This document shows, one piece after another, positions 1 through 9,778 of a stretch of DNA of 60,000 nt. A program made the translations under genes and the position numbers. The notes under the pieces were generated by a model, which worked only from the letters and a program-made list of their open reading frames with translations, had not been told where the DNA came from and did no database searches. This DNA comes from Symsagittifera roscoffensis. Taxonomy: Eukaryota; Xenacoelomorpha; Acoela; Convolutidae. The stretch lies in NCBI RefSeq assembly GCF_963678635.1, contig NC_087064.1, positions 1,055,926 to 1,115,925 on the forward strand, written 5' to 3'. Numbering within the stretch: the first letter of the stretch is position 1; each line of letters starts with the position of its first letter.

Positions 1-264
1 CAAATCACTCAGTAAAGTTTTCTCTCTATTAAACATATTTGCTTAAACTGCCGCATGCAAGAACACTTTCTAGCAGAGCAGAAAATAGTTTGCTTTTTCT
101 ATTTTTGGTTTTCTTCAATTCCCAATTTGTTCTATAATTAAGTTGATCACTCTACTGAATATTCTCTCTCGAAAGAGAAAAATTATTTTAAAAAAACAAA
201 ATTTGAACTTGAAGTTTTATTTCCAGATAGATGTTGATGTGACTGTTGTCATCGGCGTACTCAC

Positions 265-351
265 GAGGTGGCTCGCACTTTTTGTTCTCGGGGGGATCTT
301 CTGGGTCTCCCAACTCCACGTAGCCAATGGCACAGTCACACATAAAGCTCC
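265..351 (-). CDS. EGF-repeat gene, last exon in the window
   Basis: The acceptor AG is at 352-353 and a strong GTGAGT donor has its GT at 263-264. It encodes SFMCDCAIGYVELGDPEDPP and finishes the EGF unit with a last cysteine a few residues later. The exit phase is 1, the usual phase for introns between EGF modules, so further exons must lie beyond the left edge. Confidence 0.8.
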
Positions 352-622
352 CTTCAACACACATTCGTATAAGTGGCAAATGTGTGAACGAACAAGGCTA
401 ACCAACTGCTGTGCAAATGGTACAGAAAGTTTTGGCATATCTATCTCACCAAAAAAAAATCAAATAAAAAAGATCAACTTTTGTTTCTAATTTTCAAAAA
501 CATTTTGAGTGTTTGTGTTTGTGTTTGGGTGCGGGTGGGCGGGGGTTAGGAGAAGGGAGGTGTACTAATAAAATTTCAGGAACCAGTTGATAGCAGATTA
601 CTCGAATAAAAAAAAATAGTTA

Positions 623-2503
623 CGACTTTCATAACGAAAGTAAAGGAATATTTGTGCTCGGAGTGGTTTTTTTCTTCAGACAAATGTCGACTTTTTAGTT
701 AGCCATTTTTGACTAAACTTTCTTATAAAAGTATTGTTGTCCGGAGCTTAAATTTGAAAATATATTTCACCTGTGATCATTTTTAGCAAAATTATTGTGG
801 TTTAAAGATTGCCATTTTGGCCAGTTTGGGATAATTAACAGCGCGATATGTTTCGCGCTATTAACAATATAAAAGCAAGGTGAATTTATCACTTAGCTGA
901 TATCAGTTCGATCGATCACATTGCGCGTTAAATGACCCAAACTTTACAAGAATTTTGGAGCGCAGGGCATTGAGACTTTCCGTTGGTTTTAAAAAGTTTG
1001 TCAAAAATGGTTGGTTGATAAACCGAATTTTTTTGGCAGAAAAAATTGCAACAAGCACAGTTTTTTGTTTTGTATTTGATAAATTTTTCCAATGAATTTT
1101 CGATTCTTAACTAAATTTTGACTTTTTAGCTGGAACAGTTTGAGAATTTCGAAAGACAAACTCTATGAGCTCAAAAAAACGTTTGCAAACAATTTCTTAG
1201 AAAAAAGATGTAAAAACTCCAACTTTGGACAATTAGGACGCTCTTAGATTTCAAGTTTCTAAAGCGTAAGCAGTGACTTCAAACGGCTACAAAATCATTC
1301 CAGATGGAATTGAGGCAAGCGATTCGTTCTTATCAATCGTGAGACAGCAATTTGTAACAAGCGAAAACACTAAACATAGCGCATTGTGCGATAAAAAGAA
1401 GACAAAATACAAACTAAATTTCTCTTTTATCAGGGCAAAGTCTTGAATGTTCCGTCTGCCCCCTAAATCATATCTTTTAGTTTTTTTTGGGGAAATACTG
1501 AAAACCTATACATTTTGGACAATATCAAAATAAGAAATTTTGAGTTCTACGAAAAAATACGACCAATTAGCTAGCCTCAATTCACTTTGGAACAAGTTTG
1601 TGGTGCGGGGTATTTTTCCACACATAAAAAAAAAACGTTACGCTCTCAGCATTAAGAATAAATTCTTCAAATAGCTCATAATTTTGTCCAGAACGTGGCC
1701 AATTTGGCAATTTTCAAACCACCAGAACTCAAGAAGTCGACATCCTCAATGGGGTATTAAAAGTGTTGATTGAAAAGAAAGCTATTATTTTGATTGGTGA
1801 AAATTGACCAAAAAAGACCTCAGAGCTTAACTATTCCGTTTTCTAACGAAAAATCGAAATTTCTATTTTTTGTGCAATTGCTCAATTTTTTCACTGAACA
1901 ACTACTTCATCAAAATTGAAGGACAGCTGATAGTTCGAGAAATTTCCCATACGAGCAGTCTTCTTCGAATCTACTTCCAAAACAAGGGTTTGCAAAATGT
2001 TTGTTCTGATCTACGGCCTGTATATTATGAAAAAAGACAATATATTAACAAAGCTGCTCGTATCAGGGCAAAACCCTGAATGTTCCGACTGCCTTTTAAG
2101 GTCTATCGAGCAGTAATAACATCAAAAAATTAAATGTATAAAAAAATAAAAGGAATTTGTTAAAATCATCCTCCCATACGCCATATAAAGTACAAAGTAG
2201 TCGATTTCGCTCCCATTAACAAATCAATTTGAAACGATTTCTAAGACGGATTAAATCTCCGCATACGCGTTAATAACGCGAAATATATCGCGCGTCAATT
2301 GTCCCTAATCGGCCAAAATGGCAATCTTTAAACCCCTATACCTTTGAAAAAAATGATCGCAGGTGAATTATTTTTTCAATTTTAAGCTCTGGACAACAAT
2401 ACCTTTCGACAAATTCCGTCAAAACGGCAAGTTGAAAAAAATCGTCTGGAGCAAAAAAACCAACCCGAGCACAAATATTCCGTTACTTTTATTACGAAAG
2501 TCG
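623..2503. mobile_element. Repeat A1: DNA-transposon-like element with long terminal inverted repeats
   Basis: The left arm (about 623-880) and right arm (about 2255-2503) are imperfect inverted copies. Outer ends read cgactttcataacgaaag on the left and cgaaagtcg on the right. Both carry the shared string gagcacaaatattcc in opposite orientation, then an A/T-rich arm, then the gcgcgatat block near the arm's inner end. No transposase frame is visible, so it is non-autonomous. Relatives occur at about 11770, 23500, 27785-28965, 33110, 35240-36500 and 57280. The inner part includes the phrase tatcagggc...ccctgaatgttccg, which recurs in most copies. Confidence 0.6.
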
Positions 2504-2628
2504 GAAAAAAAAGAAATGCTACATATGAAAATCATGAAGAAATTCCAAACACGGCCGATTCACAGACTAGGTAAAGTTTAGTCTTCTTTAACGTTTTGAA
2601 GTTTGAATATCTTAAGATGTAAAATTAC

Positions 2629-2662
2629 CCCGCGAATTGGTACAATCGGCGCTGGGATGACA
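2629..2662 (-). CDS. EGF-repeat gene, 34-bp microexon
   Basis: The acceptor is TTTGTTTCAG (AG at 2663-2664) and the donor is GTAATT (GT at 2627-2628). It encodes CHPSADCTNSR plus one base. It is needed to supply the second and third cysteines of the EGF unit begun in exon 6 and finished in the exon at 265-351. The joined order DECQLEM / CHPSADCTNSR / GSFMCDC has perfect EGF spacing. Exons this short are unusual, but phases (0 in, 1 out) and splice signals agree. Confidence 0.75.
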
Positions 2663-2770
2663 CTGAAACAAAAAAGAAGACTTTGTTAACTTAAATTTGT
2701 ATTTGAGAGACTTTATTTTGCTATAATTAGTAATTGCAAGACTGTGGGTAGTAATGATATTGGAACATAC

Positions 2771-2867
2771 CATTTCAAGCTGGCATTCGTCGATATCTGG
2801 ACAGGGTTGTTCTGGGCCAAACCCCTCAAAGCATTTGCACTCATACGGAAACACTGAGTTGTTGCAC
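2771..2867 (-). CDS. EGF-repeat gene, exon 6
   Basis: The acceptor is TATCCAG (AG at 2868-2869) and the donor is GTATGT (GT at 2769-2770). It completes the preceding EGF unit (CNNSVFPYECKCFEGFG) and opens the next with DIDECQLEM. The exon is 97 bases, entering in phase 2 and leaving in phase 0, so it fits only with the short exon that follows. Confidence 0.8.
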
Positions 2868-3241
2868 CTGGATAAAAAGTGCGCCCATTCATTTATAAAA
2901 ACTATTCACTTACACTTTTTTAAAATTAATTAGTTAGACTTTTTTGGCGACAAATGCGAATCAAAAGAAAGAGTTAATTGTAAAAAGCAAAATGAAAAAA
3001 CAGCAAATTTGTTAGCTATTGACAGCAAGCCCCTAACTCGCGATAATATATTTTCAGTTTCAAAAGTTTCAAAATATTATAAAATACGGAAAACTTTAAC
3101 AAGTATTTAACTGTTCTTATAAGAAAAAACAGAAGCAACGCCTCCCCCCCCCCTCCCCCCTCCGCACCACCTCACAATCTACCACCGGATTCTTTTGTCG
3201 ATGTTGCACAAATCTGAATGAAATATAAGTTTCTGGCATAC

Positions 3242-3493
3242 TTGGCTTGTTCGCCACAGGGATTATCCTCCAGTTCGAAGCACTCATCAATGTCCACACA
3301 GCCCAGCTTGTTTCCCTTCCACCCCTCGTGACATCTGCACCCGTAGTCCCCCACCAGGTCCAGACAGTCCGAGTTGCGGGGACAGCTGTTCTCGGGGAGG
3401 AGACACTCGTTCTGCTCGTCGCAGGACCCCAGGTCGTTCTTGAAGAAACCGGCCATGCATGAGCAGTCGAAGGAACCATCTGTGTTGAGGCAG
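3242..3493 (-). CDS. EGF-repeat gene, exon 5 (cbEGF modules)
   Basis: The acceptor is TTGTTTCAG (AG at 3494-3495) and the donor is GTATGC (GT at 3240-3241). The exon begins CLNTDGSFDCSC, finishing the previous EGF unit. It then encodes a full unit starting EQNECLLPENSC and opens another with DIDECFELEDNPC. Base composition here is clearly more G/C-rich than the flanking introns. It enters and leaves in phase 2. Confidence 0.85.
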
Positions 3494-4055
3494 CTGAAAC
3501 AAGGCATGATGCGTGCCAAAATATTTGGCTCGTTTGTACTCCCTCCCCCACATTTGAAACTAAGTTCAAAATAGCTTTACATAATGCAATGAAATTTGGC
3601 ATGGTGAACAAACTAACTATTGTGAACACATTTTTTTATATGTTACATCGTAAAGTCACTGATTTAGCCATAACACGTAAAACCGTAAAACAACTATGCA
3701 ATTAAAACTTTCGGATGGCGAGGGGGGTGCAAAAGAGCCAAACAATTAATGTATTATTGTGGTAAATAATTATCCCTACTTTTTTGTAAAATTTTGACGG
3801 AAAAGAGCGACGGAAAAAGACACTGATATCAGTGAACTTTTAATACCGTTCTTGTAACTTTGGTTCATTCTCATTGAAATTGAATGAAAGAGCGATTTCC
3901 GAAGACTATTTTTTTTCATAGAAAAGTACATCGACCAAAAAGTTATTCGATGAAAAATATCTGTATCTAATTTTTATTTTTTGTTGAAAAACTCCTGGTT
4001 CTTACCTGACTTAAACGCTAAGTGGCTTTCAACAATTATTGAAATGATAGCGTAC

Positions 4056-4299
4056 AAAGAATTATTGGGGTTGCAGTTATCTTGGCCCAATTCACATTCG
4101 TCTAAATCCACACATTGGTCGCCTTCGAACCCTGCGAAACAGGCACAGCTGTGGGTGCCTGGATGGTTGGTGCAGTGGGCCCTCCAGTGACAGGACTCGC
4201 TCAGCACACACTCGTCGAAGTCGGAACAGTTGAACCCATTTCCCTGGTAGCCCTGGTTGCAGAAGCACTCGAAGGATCCCACGTTGTTCTCACAATAGC
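4056..4299 (-). CDS. EGF-repeat gene, exon 4 (cbEGF modules)
   Basis: The acceptor is TTCTCTAG (AG at 4300-4301) and the donor is GTACGC (GT at 4054-4055). The exon starts in the middle of one EGF module (YCENNVGSFECFCNQGY), carries a second complete one starting DFDECVLSESC, and opens a third with DLDECELGQDNC. Aromatic and glycine positions fit the usual C-x-NxxGSFxCxCxxGY consensus. Joining to exon 5 gives C-x6-C-x7-C, a normal spacing, which validates the donor. It enters in phase 1 and leaves in phase 2. Confidence 0.85.
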
Positions 4300-4824
4300 C
4301 TAGAGAAGAAGTATTTGTTCAATCAGTGTGAATAAATGCCACTTCTTAGGACGGTTGCATCTCTTTTGCTACATCCCTCCTCGGGTAAATATAGTTAAGG
4401 AATATCCCCCCTATAAAGAAATAAAGCAACGATTAAGCATATGAGATTCTTAAACATAATAACGAATGCTAGTAATTGTTTAGATTCTCAAACTTGCAAA
4501 AGGGGGATATAATTAAAGCGACCGGACGCTTTTCAGAAACTTGCTCCCCTTTGGTTTCAACAGGGCGGTGATCCATCTCACGTCATCAAACCCTCCATTC
4601 AAAACACAATTAGGGCAGTCTCAAATAACAAAATGATTGGCTCTATTTCATTAGATGTTCCCGGTGTCAGCCCATAGCATCCCAAATCATGCTATCCGAA
4701 ACAATATGAGCAATTTTTGTAACATCTCGAAGATTCGCTGAAAAAGGTTGCGTAATATTTTGTAATGCGCTGAAGACAAAGTTCTTCCGGAGTGAAAAAA
4801 AAAATTTTCTAAATCATGTGCGAT

Positions 4825-4866
4825 TGGTATATAACCATTGGTAATGAGTTTGGTATATAACCATTG
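4825..4866. repeat. 26-bp tandem duplication over a 5' splice site
   Basis: The 16-base string tggtatataaccattg occurs at 4825-4840 and again at 4851-4866, with a period of 26. The exonic copy provides the donor inferred for exon 3. The intronic copy places an identical donor context 26 bases further on. Use of that second site would add 26 nt and shift the frame. Confidence 0.8.
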
Positions 4867-5113
4867 ATGTCGCAAGGGTCCTCAAGACACTCGTCAACGT
4901 CTAGACAGTTCTGCTCGGCAAAGTCCGGCTGGAAGCCAGTGACACAGTTGCACCAGTATCCCCCCACGAAGTTCTCACAGGGACCACAGCCCTGCATGAG
5001 TTTGGCACACTCGTTCACTTCGCTGTCCTGGATTAGTTTCTCTATCTCTTCGCAACCCCAGATTGAAGTGGCGTACACATTGCACTCCCGCATGTCGCTT
5101 TTGGTCACAGAAG
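4862..5113 (-). CDS. EGF-repeat gene, exon 3 (Cys-rich segment and first EGF modules)
   Basis: The acceptor is CTTTCAG (AG at 5114-5115). The donor is a weak AATG|GTTATA (GT at 4860-4861), chosen because the join to the next exon gives the spacing C-x4-C-x5-C of an EGF module and keeps phase 1. The exon finishes the cysteine-rich N-terminal part, then has an EGF-like unit starting VNECAKLMQGCGPC, then opens a calcium-binding unit with DVDECLEDPC. The donor sequence is duplicated in tandem 26 bases downstream in the intron (see the repeat at 4825-4866). Confidence 0.8.
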
Positions 5114-5362
5114 CTGAAAGGAAAAGAGTACATCTGGAAAAGAGTACAACAGGGTGTTTATTCGAACTATATTTGGACATTCAGACTTAGTAGAAACAGG
5201 AACATTTTTTTTTGGACTCTGAACATAAATCTGAACGTAAAATTACCAACGCGACCCGTGGCCTCATACATTTCAAAGGCGCAGAAACAATTAAACTGGC
5301 AGAATAAATAGCATTTGTTGTCGTAAATGTGAGCAGGAACGTAGAGAAAACTTGTGACTTAC

Positions 5363-5511
5363 GGAAACTGTTTAGGAAATTGACGGTTATGTTTGTGCCA
5401 CAGAAATGGTGGGCGGGACAGTAAACTATGCTTTGGGCGAAGTCACTGAATTTGTACAAGCGGTCGAAACACTCGGTCTTCGTCAAACCCCATTCTTTAA
5501 GGGTGGGGATG
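5363..5511 (-). CDS. EGF-repeat gene, exon 2 (Cys-rich N-terminal segment)
   Basis: The acceptor is TTTCAG (AG at 5512-5513) and the donor is GTAAGT (GT at 5361-5362). The frame reads IPTLKEWGLTKTECFDRLYK and goes on for about 50 residues with several cysteines, including YCPAHHFC. It does not match the EGF pattern and I do not recognise the domain. The entry phase needs two bases from exon 1, and the exit phase is 1. It lies directly before the exon holding the first EGF-like module. An unseen extra exon in the long first intron cannot be excluded, but none is required. Confidence 0.75.
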
Positions 5512-5765
5512 CTGAAACAAAAGGTGTAAACTCGAATTATTTGGAATCTGTTTTATCTCAAGTTTTTACTTTTAATTAGTTTTCTTATTTTGTTTCAAGA
5601 GCTAAAAACAGTTTTCGAGAATAATATTTCCAAGTTTTCGTATTCATGAGTTTAGTTCAATTCAATTCTTTCCTTCTTGAAAATTTTCCAATTTCTTGTC
5701 GTTTTTCGTCGTCGCATATATATGCGTGCAACATATACATGCATTGACATTGTTGAAACTGTGCA

Positions 5766-7720
5766 TCAAACAATGCACTGTACAGCCGGCCCGGCCCTAT
5801 TTTGTAATCGCAAAATAAAATTGAATAATCGGGAGGGGTTGGGGTGGGGTGGAGTGTCCCTTAAGTTAGTCCTAAAACATTTCGAGGTGAGTGTGTTAAG
5901 TTCCACCGCTACAATCATTTCGTGGCTGGCTTTGAGTTGGTGAGTGTGGTACCTAATTGTTGGTGCTGCTTCGTTTGAGGTCGTCTCTTCTGTGTGTTGT
6001 TGGGTCGGGTCTACTCGACTCACACGGTATACCTATTGCTCGTCAATTCTGTTTCAGAATCTACGTCTTGATGTTGTGACTTAATTTCAATTGTTTGTGT
6101 TTGTGACTTTGTCTGTTTTGTGGTCGTTTGTGTAGCTGAGGAATTTTTCCTTTTGGCTTTTTGCGTAGGTCGTATTTGTGTTCTCTCGTCATCTATATCG
6201 CTGACCGGGCTGATCGGGTTTTCCAAAAAGACAAATTTTGGGAATTTTTGAGTCTTTACACAATTTTTTGTGTCTCCTGTATCTTGTGTTTTCAGTACAG
6301 GTTTTGTCGAGATTGGTTGTGATGACAATTTCTAGTTGTGATGACAATTTCTAGTTGTGATGACAATATGTTGTTGTGATTGTTCGGCAGTGCCATTTTG
6401 GGTCTTAAAAACTGTCTTTCCTGTCTGACACTCCTTTTGAAATTATTTCTGGTTTTCTTCCTTCCGCGTGGTGTCTGTGGTTGCTTTTGTTTTCCTCTGC
6501 CTCCTGTTCTTGCCGTATTTGGGATGAATCTTCCCTTGAATCCCTTGTTATTCTATTTTTGATTCATATTAATAATTGGGACATTGATAAGTTCATTGTT
6601 CCTGCGTTTTTTTCTGTAGATAGCTGATTTTTGAGTCTGAGTTGGGTTAAGTTATCAATTTGTTTCGTTTTTTCTACCCGCATGTGGCATGACTGAATTG
6701 TTCGAAATGCGCTTGAAAAAGCAATTGAGTAGTTCGTTTCCTCTATTTTTCCGCCCGCGTTTTGATTAGTCGGTTCGGTGTTCGACTCTGATTGGCTAGT
6801 TTGCGTAGAATTGCCCATTAAACCCATTTTTCTCCCCGATAAGTGTTTCCTGTCAAAAATGAATGAGATCAATCGATCGATCCGTGTAGTGAGCCTGCTT
6901 TTGCTGGTTTTTGATCTTTCACTGTTGTTTACTGCGCTGATTGAAGCTTGATGATCTGTGATGAGTGTGAAGGTTGTCCCGTATAAGAAGTATTTGAAGT
7001 GCTCTACTGCCCATACGACCCCCAGCACTTATAATTCAATTACGGATCATTTTACCTCTAGTGATGTTAAGAATCTCGAAGCGTATGCTAAGTCTACCCA
7101 ACTTTCTTCTGGAAAATGCTGAAGTGCGGCTCGTAAACCAAATGCCGATGGGTCGTAGACTACGCGGGCATCTAAGTTTTGATTGAAAAGTTCGTTTTCA
7201 GTTGTTTCAGATACGAGTTCTAATTTTTAATTGAAAGCGGTTTTAGGATCCGGTTTCCAATCTAGTGTTTTTTGTGTTTGTTGGTGTTTTTTTTGAGAGT
7301 GGTTTTAGTGCTTAAGCTCGTTTTGCTGAAATTGGTGTTTATCTTGTGAGATGGTGTATTGAGCCCAAGAAACCTTTCAATTGTTTGAAAGTTTTTGATG
7401 GTGAGAGTTTTTACATTTTGTCTGTTTTCTTCTTTCGTGGCTTAATGCCTTCACTATTTGATTTACATACGAACTATTGGATCTTATCGCACCTAAACTT
7501 GCATTTATTGCTGAAAGTTTCCTTAAAATTTTATTTAGTTGCTTTTTGTATAGATCTCTGGACCCTTTTTTACAATCTAAGGAAAGATCTAGAATTTTCT
7601 TTCACTGATTTTCAAAATTTGTTCATAGATATTTCTTGTTTTTTTCGATCTTTTCTGATAATGATTTTTAGGTTTTATTCTGCTGTCTATGAAAGCCAAA
7701 TCAAAATGCCGCAGGAAAAA
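5766..7720 (-). pseudogene. Dead Ty3/Gypsy pol fragment (RT thumb, RNase H and linker)
   Basis: On the minus strand, near 7370-7310, a frame with the RT-thumb-like phrase KTFKQLKGFLGSIHHL is seen. Next comes an RNase H start (ARVVYDPSAFGL near 7180) and then an open frame 7028-6564 with WAVEHFKYFLYG and LITDHQ. Frames 6328-6020 and 6023-5766 continue downstream and are rich in Ser, Thr and Gln, like a linker. Several stops and frame breaks separate the pieces, and no LTR or integrase is seen. It sits inside intron 1 of the EGF-repeat gene in the same orientation. It is probably a relative of the Gypsy element at 16.5-23.4 kb, which has the same RNase H pattern. Confidence 0.65.
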
Positions 7721-8245
7721 AAACACAACAAAGTTGACGTTATTAGACACTGTGCTTAAAGATTTTGAAAGAAAAGCGCGCAGTCCCCTCCAGATTGGTG
7801 CCCAAAAAAGTTTAAGAAAAAATTTAGGTTCGGTCAGCCAAAAAACTTTTGCTGTAAAATATTAAAAAACAGGGTACAGTTTTGAATTCAAGCCTCTGAG
7901 AAAAATCCCTTAGATTTATTCGGGTATGATTACAGTTTGGGAAAACATTTTTATATGCTGCTGTGCAAAAATTGATCTCTCAGTTTCGCTGTCGAAAAGA
8001 AGTTGCGACTGTGATCACTTTTTGAGTGTGATATTTCTTCGTAATCGATATTGCCGGTGGGCGGAAAACTGTCAAAATGTTTAGCGAGTTCACTTCAAAA
8101 AATGGGACAAACTGAAAGTCGATTGAAGCAAACATGCTTGTGTGTTTTCATTTTCGGGGGAAAAAGTAAGAAAGAACCAACTCATCTTGAAATGAATTAT
8201 CGTTCAATTTTATTAATAACTAAGTTTAAGAATAACAAAGTACTT

Positions 8246-8924
8246 GGGTTGACCTCCATACACCGAAAATGCTTATCATACAATTCCAAATAACAAAAAT
8301 TTAATACAATTTTTTGTGTACATAACGTAGTCCTGGATACGATAGTATTGGCTTTTTTTACTTTTCACTCAAAACTTTTTTTTTCAAAAACGCTGAAAAT
8401 TCCTATTTCTTTTGTGGCGTGTTTATGTATGCCTTGATCAATGTCTGATAATTTGAAAATTCAAAAATTTAAAATAATCATCACTCAAAAATTTTGCCAA
8501 AAATTAAAAGCATTTTGTTACTTCTGTTATATCATTTGTGAAAGACATCAGGAAGACCGCTCGAGGACTAAATCCCCCAGGATAAAATCCCCCAGGATAA
8601 AATCACACCGGACAATACTGGTAGTTTTTTCTGCAGAGTTAATGTAAGACCGTCCAACCTTTGGTGCTTTGAGTAATCAAGGTCTTTGTAACTTGTGTTC
8701 GGATGCAAACACAGCCCAAAAGTTTTTCAGAAAATAATTTATGAACAAAAAACAACTTTTTGGTTTATGGAGAAAACACCTATCATAAAATTTCCATTTC
8801 TGGGAAAATGCTTATTATAAAGTTTTCATACAATTTTCTGTACGTATGGAATAGTATGAATTTGTATGAAAAGAAATTTCCCATTTATGAGAATTGTATG
8901 ATGAGCATTTTTGGTCAACCCGGG
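8246..8924. mobile_element. Repeat B1: palindrome-rich element with GGGTTGACC ends
   Basis: The element is bounded by gggttgacc (8246) and ggtcaacccggg (to 8924), which are inverted. Just inside the ends are near-palindromic blocks built on gcttatcatacaatt / aattgtatgataagc. The interior matches the reverse complement of 29290-30227 (for example the phrases around the proposed 8340-8640 and 29480-29830), so the two are the same family in opposite orientation. No protein is encoded. It lies in intron 1 of the EGF-repeat gene. Confidence 0.65.
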
Positions 8925-9196
8925 TACGGTGTTTTTGTCTTGTTGCGCTTTTAGTAGAAGTAGTGGCAACTTCGATTCATTTTTGAATCGTAAATGAATT
9001 GAATAAATCCAAATCGTCTTGAGTTTCGAGTTAATCAACCGGAGTTCGCTTGATTAGAAAAACTGCTTGATCTGAAAAAACTGTTTAGACTTACTTTCCT
9101 CATACCATCTATGCTCTCAGAAGTTAGTTTTCTCACAGGCTATAACACGGGGCTTCTACTGGTTTAAATATCTCTGAAATAGAATCTGTCTCTTAC

Positions 9197-9351
9197 CTGT
9201 AGGCCAATGTATACGTCAGTCGAACATTGTCGGAGCAGAGGAATGACTGTATGATGCCATCGCAATGGAGGCCAGAAGAAGCAACCACCACCATCCAAAA
9301 AGAGAGAAGACGCATGTTACATCTCAGCAGACCAACAGGGCAGCCAGTCAT
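9197..9351 (-). CDS. EGF-repeat gene, exon 1 (signal peptide)
   Basis: The exon ends at a strong donor (GTAAGA, GT at 9195-9196). Two in-frame ATGs exist. The one at 9315 gives a classical signal peptide beginning MRLLSFWMVVVASSG. The one at 9351 would add 12 residues and follows an in-frame TGA a few codons upstream. I favour 9315 as the functional start because the hydrophobic core then sits at the N-terminus. The exon ends in phase 2 (bases AG), which is exactly what the exon at 5511 needs (it opens with a single C, making a serine codon). An ATTGG (inverted CCAAT) lies just upstream of the first ATG. A 3.1-copy tandem repeat starts about 180 bases further upstream. Confidence 0.7.
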
Positions 9352-9531
9352 CGCAGCCAATCAGAAAGCAGCTGCCTTCTCCTCACTTCTCAATAAAGCT
9401 CAATTTCTATCGAGTAAATTGGTGCAAATAAGTTTTTTTTTAAAAATGCAATCATTCATTCGAAGCTGTTTTTCAAAATCACTAAAAAAGTTTAAACCAA
9501 AAATTATTGAGCTGACCAGAAAAATAATGAG

Positions 9532-9778
9532 CTTGATTGGTACTAAAAACAAGGAAAAGTTAGCATAGCCACAAGTTGACTCAAATAAATTGCAGTATGA
9601 AGAATGATTTGTTTGATTGGTACTAAAAACAAGGAAAAGTTAGCATAGCCACAAGTTGACTCAAATAAATTGCAGTATGAAGAATGATTTGTTTGATTGG
9701 TACTAAAAACAAGGAAAAGTTAGCATAGCCACAAGTTGACTCAAATAAATTGCTGTATGAAGAATGATTTGTTTGATT
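9532..9778. repeat. 80-bp tandem repeat, about 3.1 copies
   Basis: The unit starting ttgattggtactaaaaacaa recurs at an exact period of 80 bases (gattgg at 9535, 9615 and 9695). Copies are almost identical; one visible difference is gcagtatg versus gctgtatg in the third. It lies about 180 bases upstream of the first ATG of the EGF-repeat gene, so it could overlap the promoter. That role is only inference. Confidence 0.9.

Larger units (their letters stand above)
265..9351 (-). other. Gene span: secreted EGF-repeat protein, 5' part, continues beyond the left edge
   Basis: Eight coding exons on the minus strand join with matching phases: 9197-9351 (or from 9315), 5363-5511, 4862-5113, 4056-4299, 3242-3493, 2771-2867, 2629-2662 and 265-351. 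Each inner exon has an AG acceptor and a GT donor, and the joined frame has no stop. The product starts with a signal peptide, then a cysteine-rich segment, then about seven EGF-like modules. Several begin with the calcium-binding pattern D-x-D-E-C. Junctions fall so that the cysteine spacing of each EGF module is completed across introns, which is strong internal support. Known family behaviour: such tandem cbEGF proteins are extracellular matrix or cell-surface proteins. The last donor is phase 1, so more exons lie to the left. I cannot name an orthologue. Intron 1 (3.7 kb) holds repeat B1 and a dead Gypsy fragment, and the last intron in view holds repeat A1. Confidence 0.85.

Noticed and set aside
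3117-3629. 170-codon minus-strand frame
   Set aside because: It is an alternative frame over an EGF exon; the EGF frame has the correct cysteine spacing and splice phases.
7346-7759. Hydrophobic 137-codon plus-strand frame
   Set aside because: It lies opposite the degenerate Gypsy fragment in an A/T-rich region. The Phe/Leu content follows from T-rich DNA and there is no other support.
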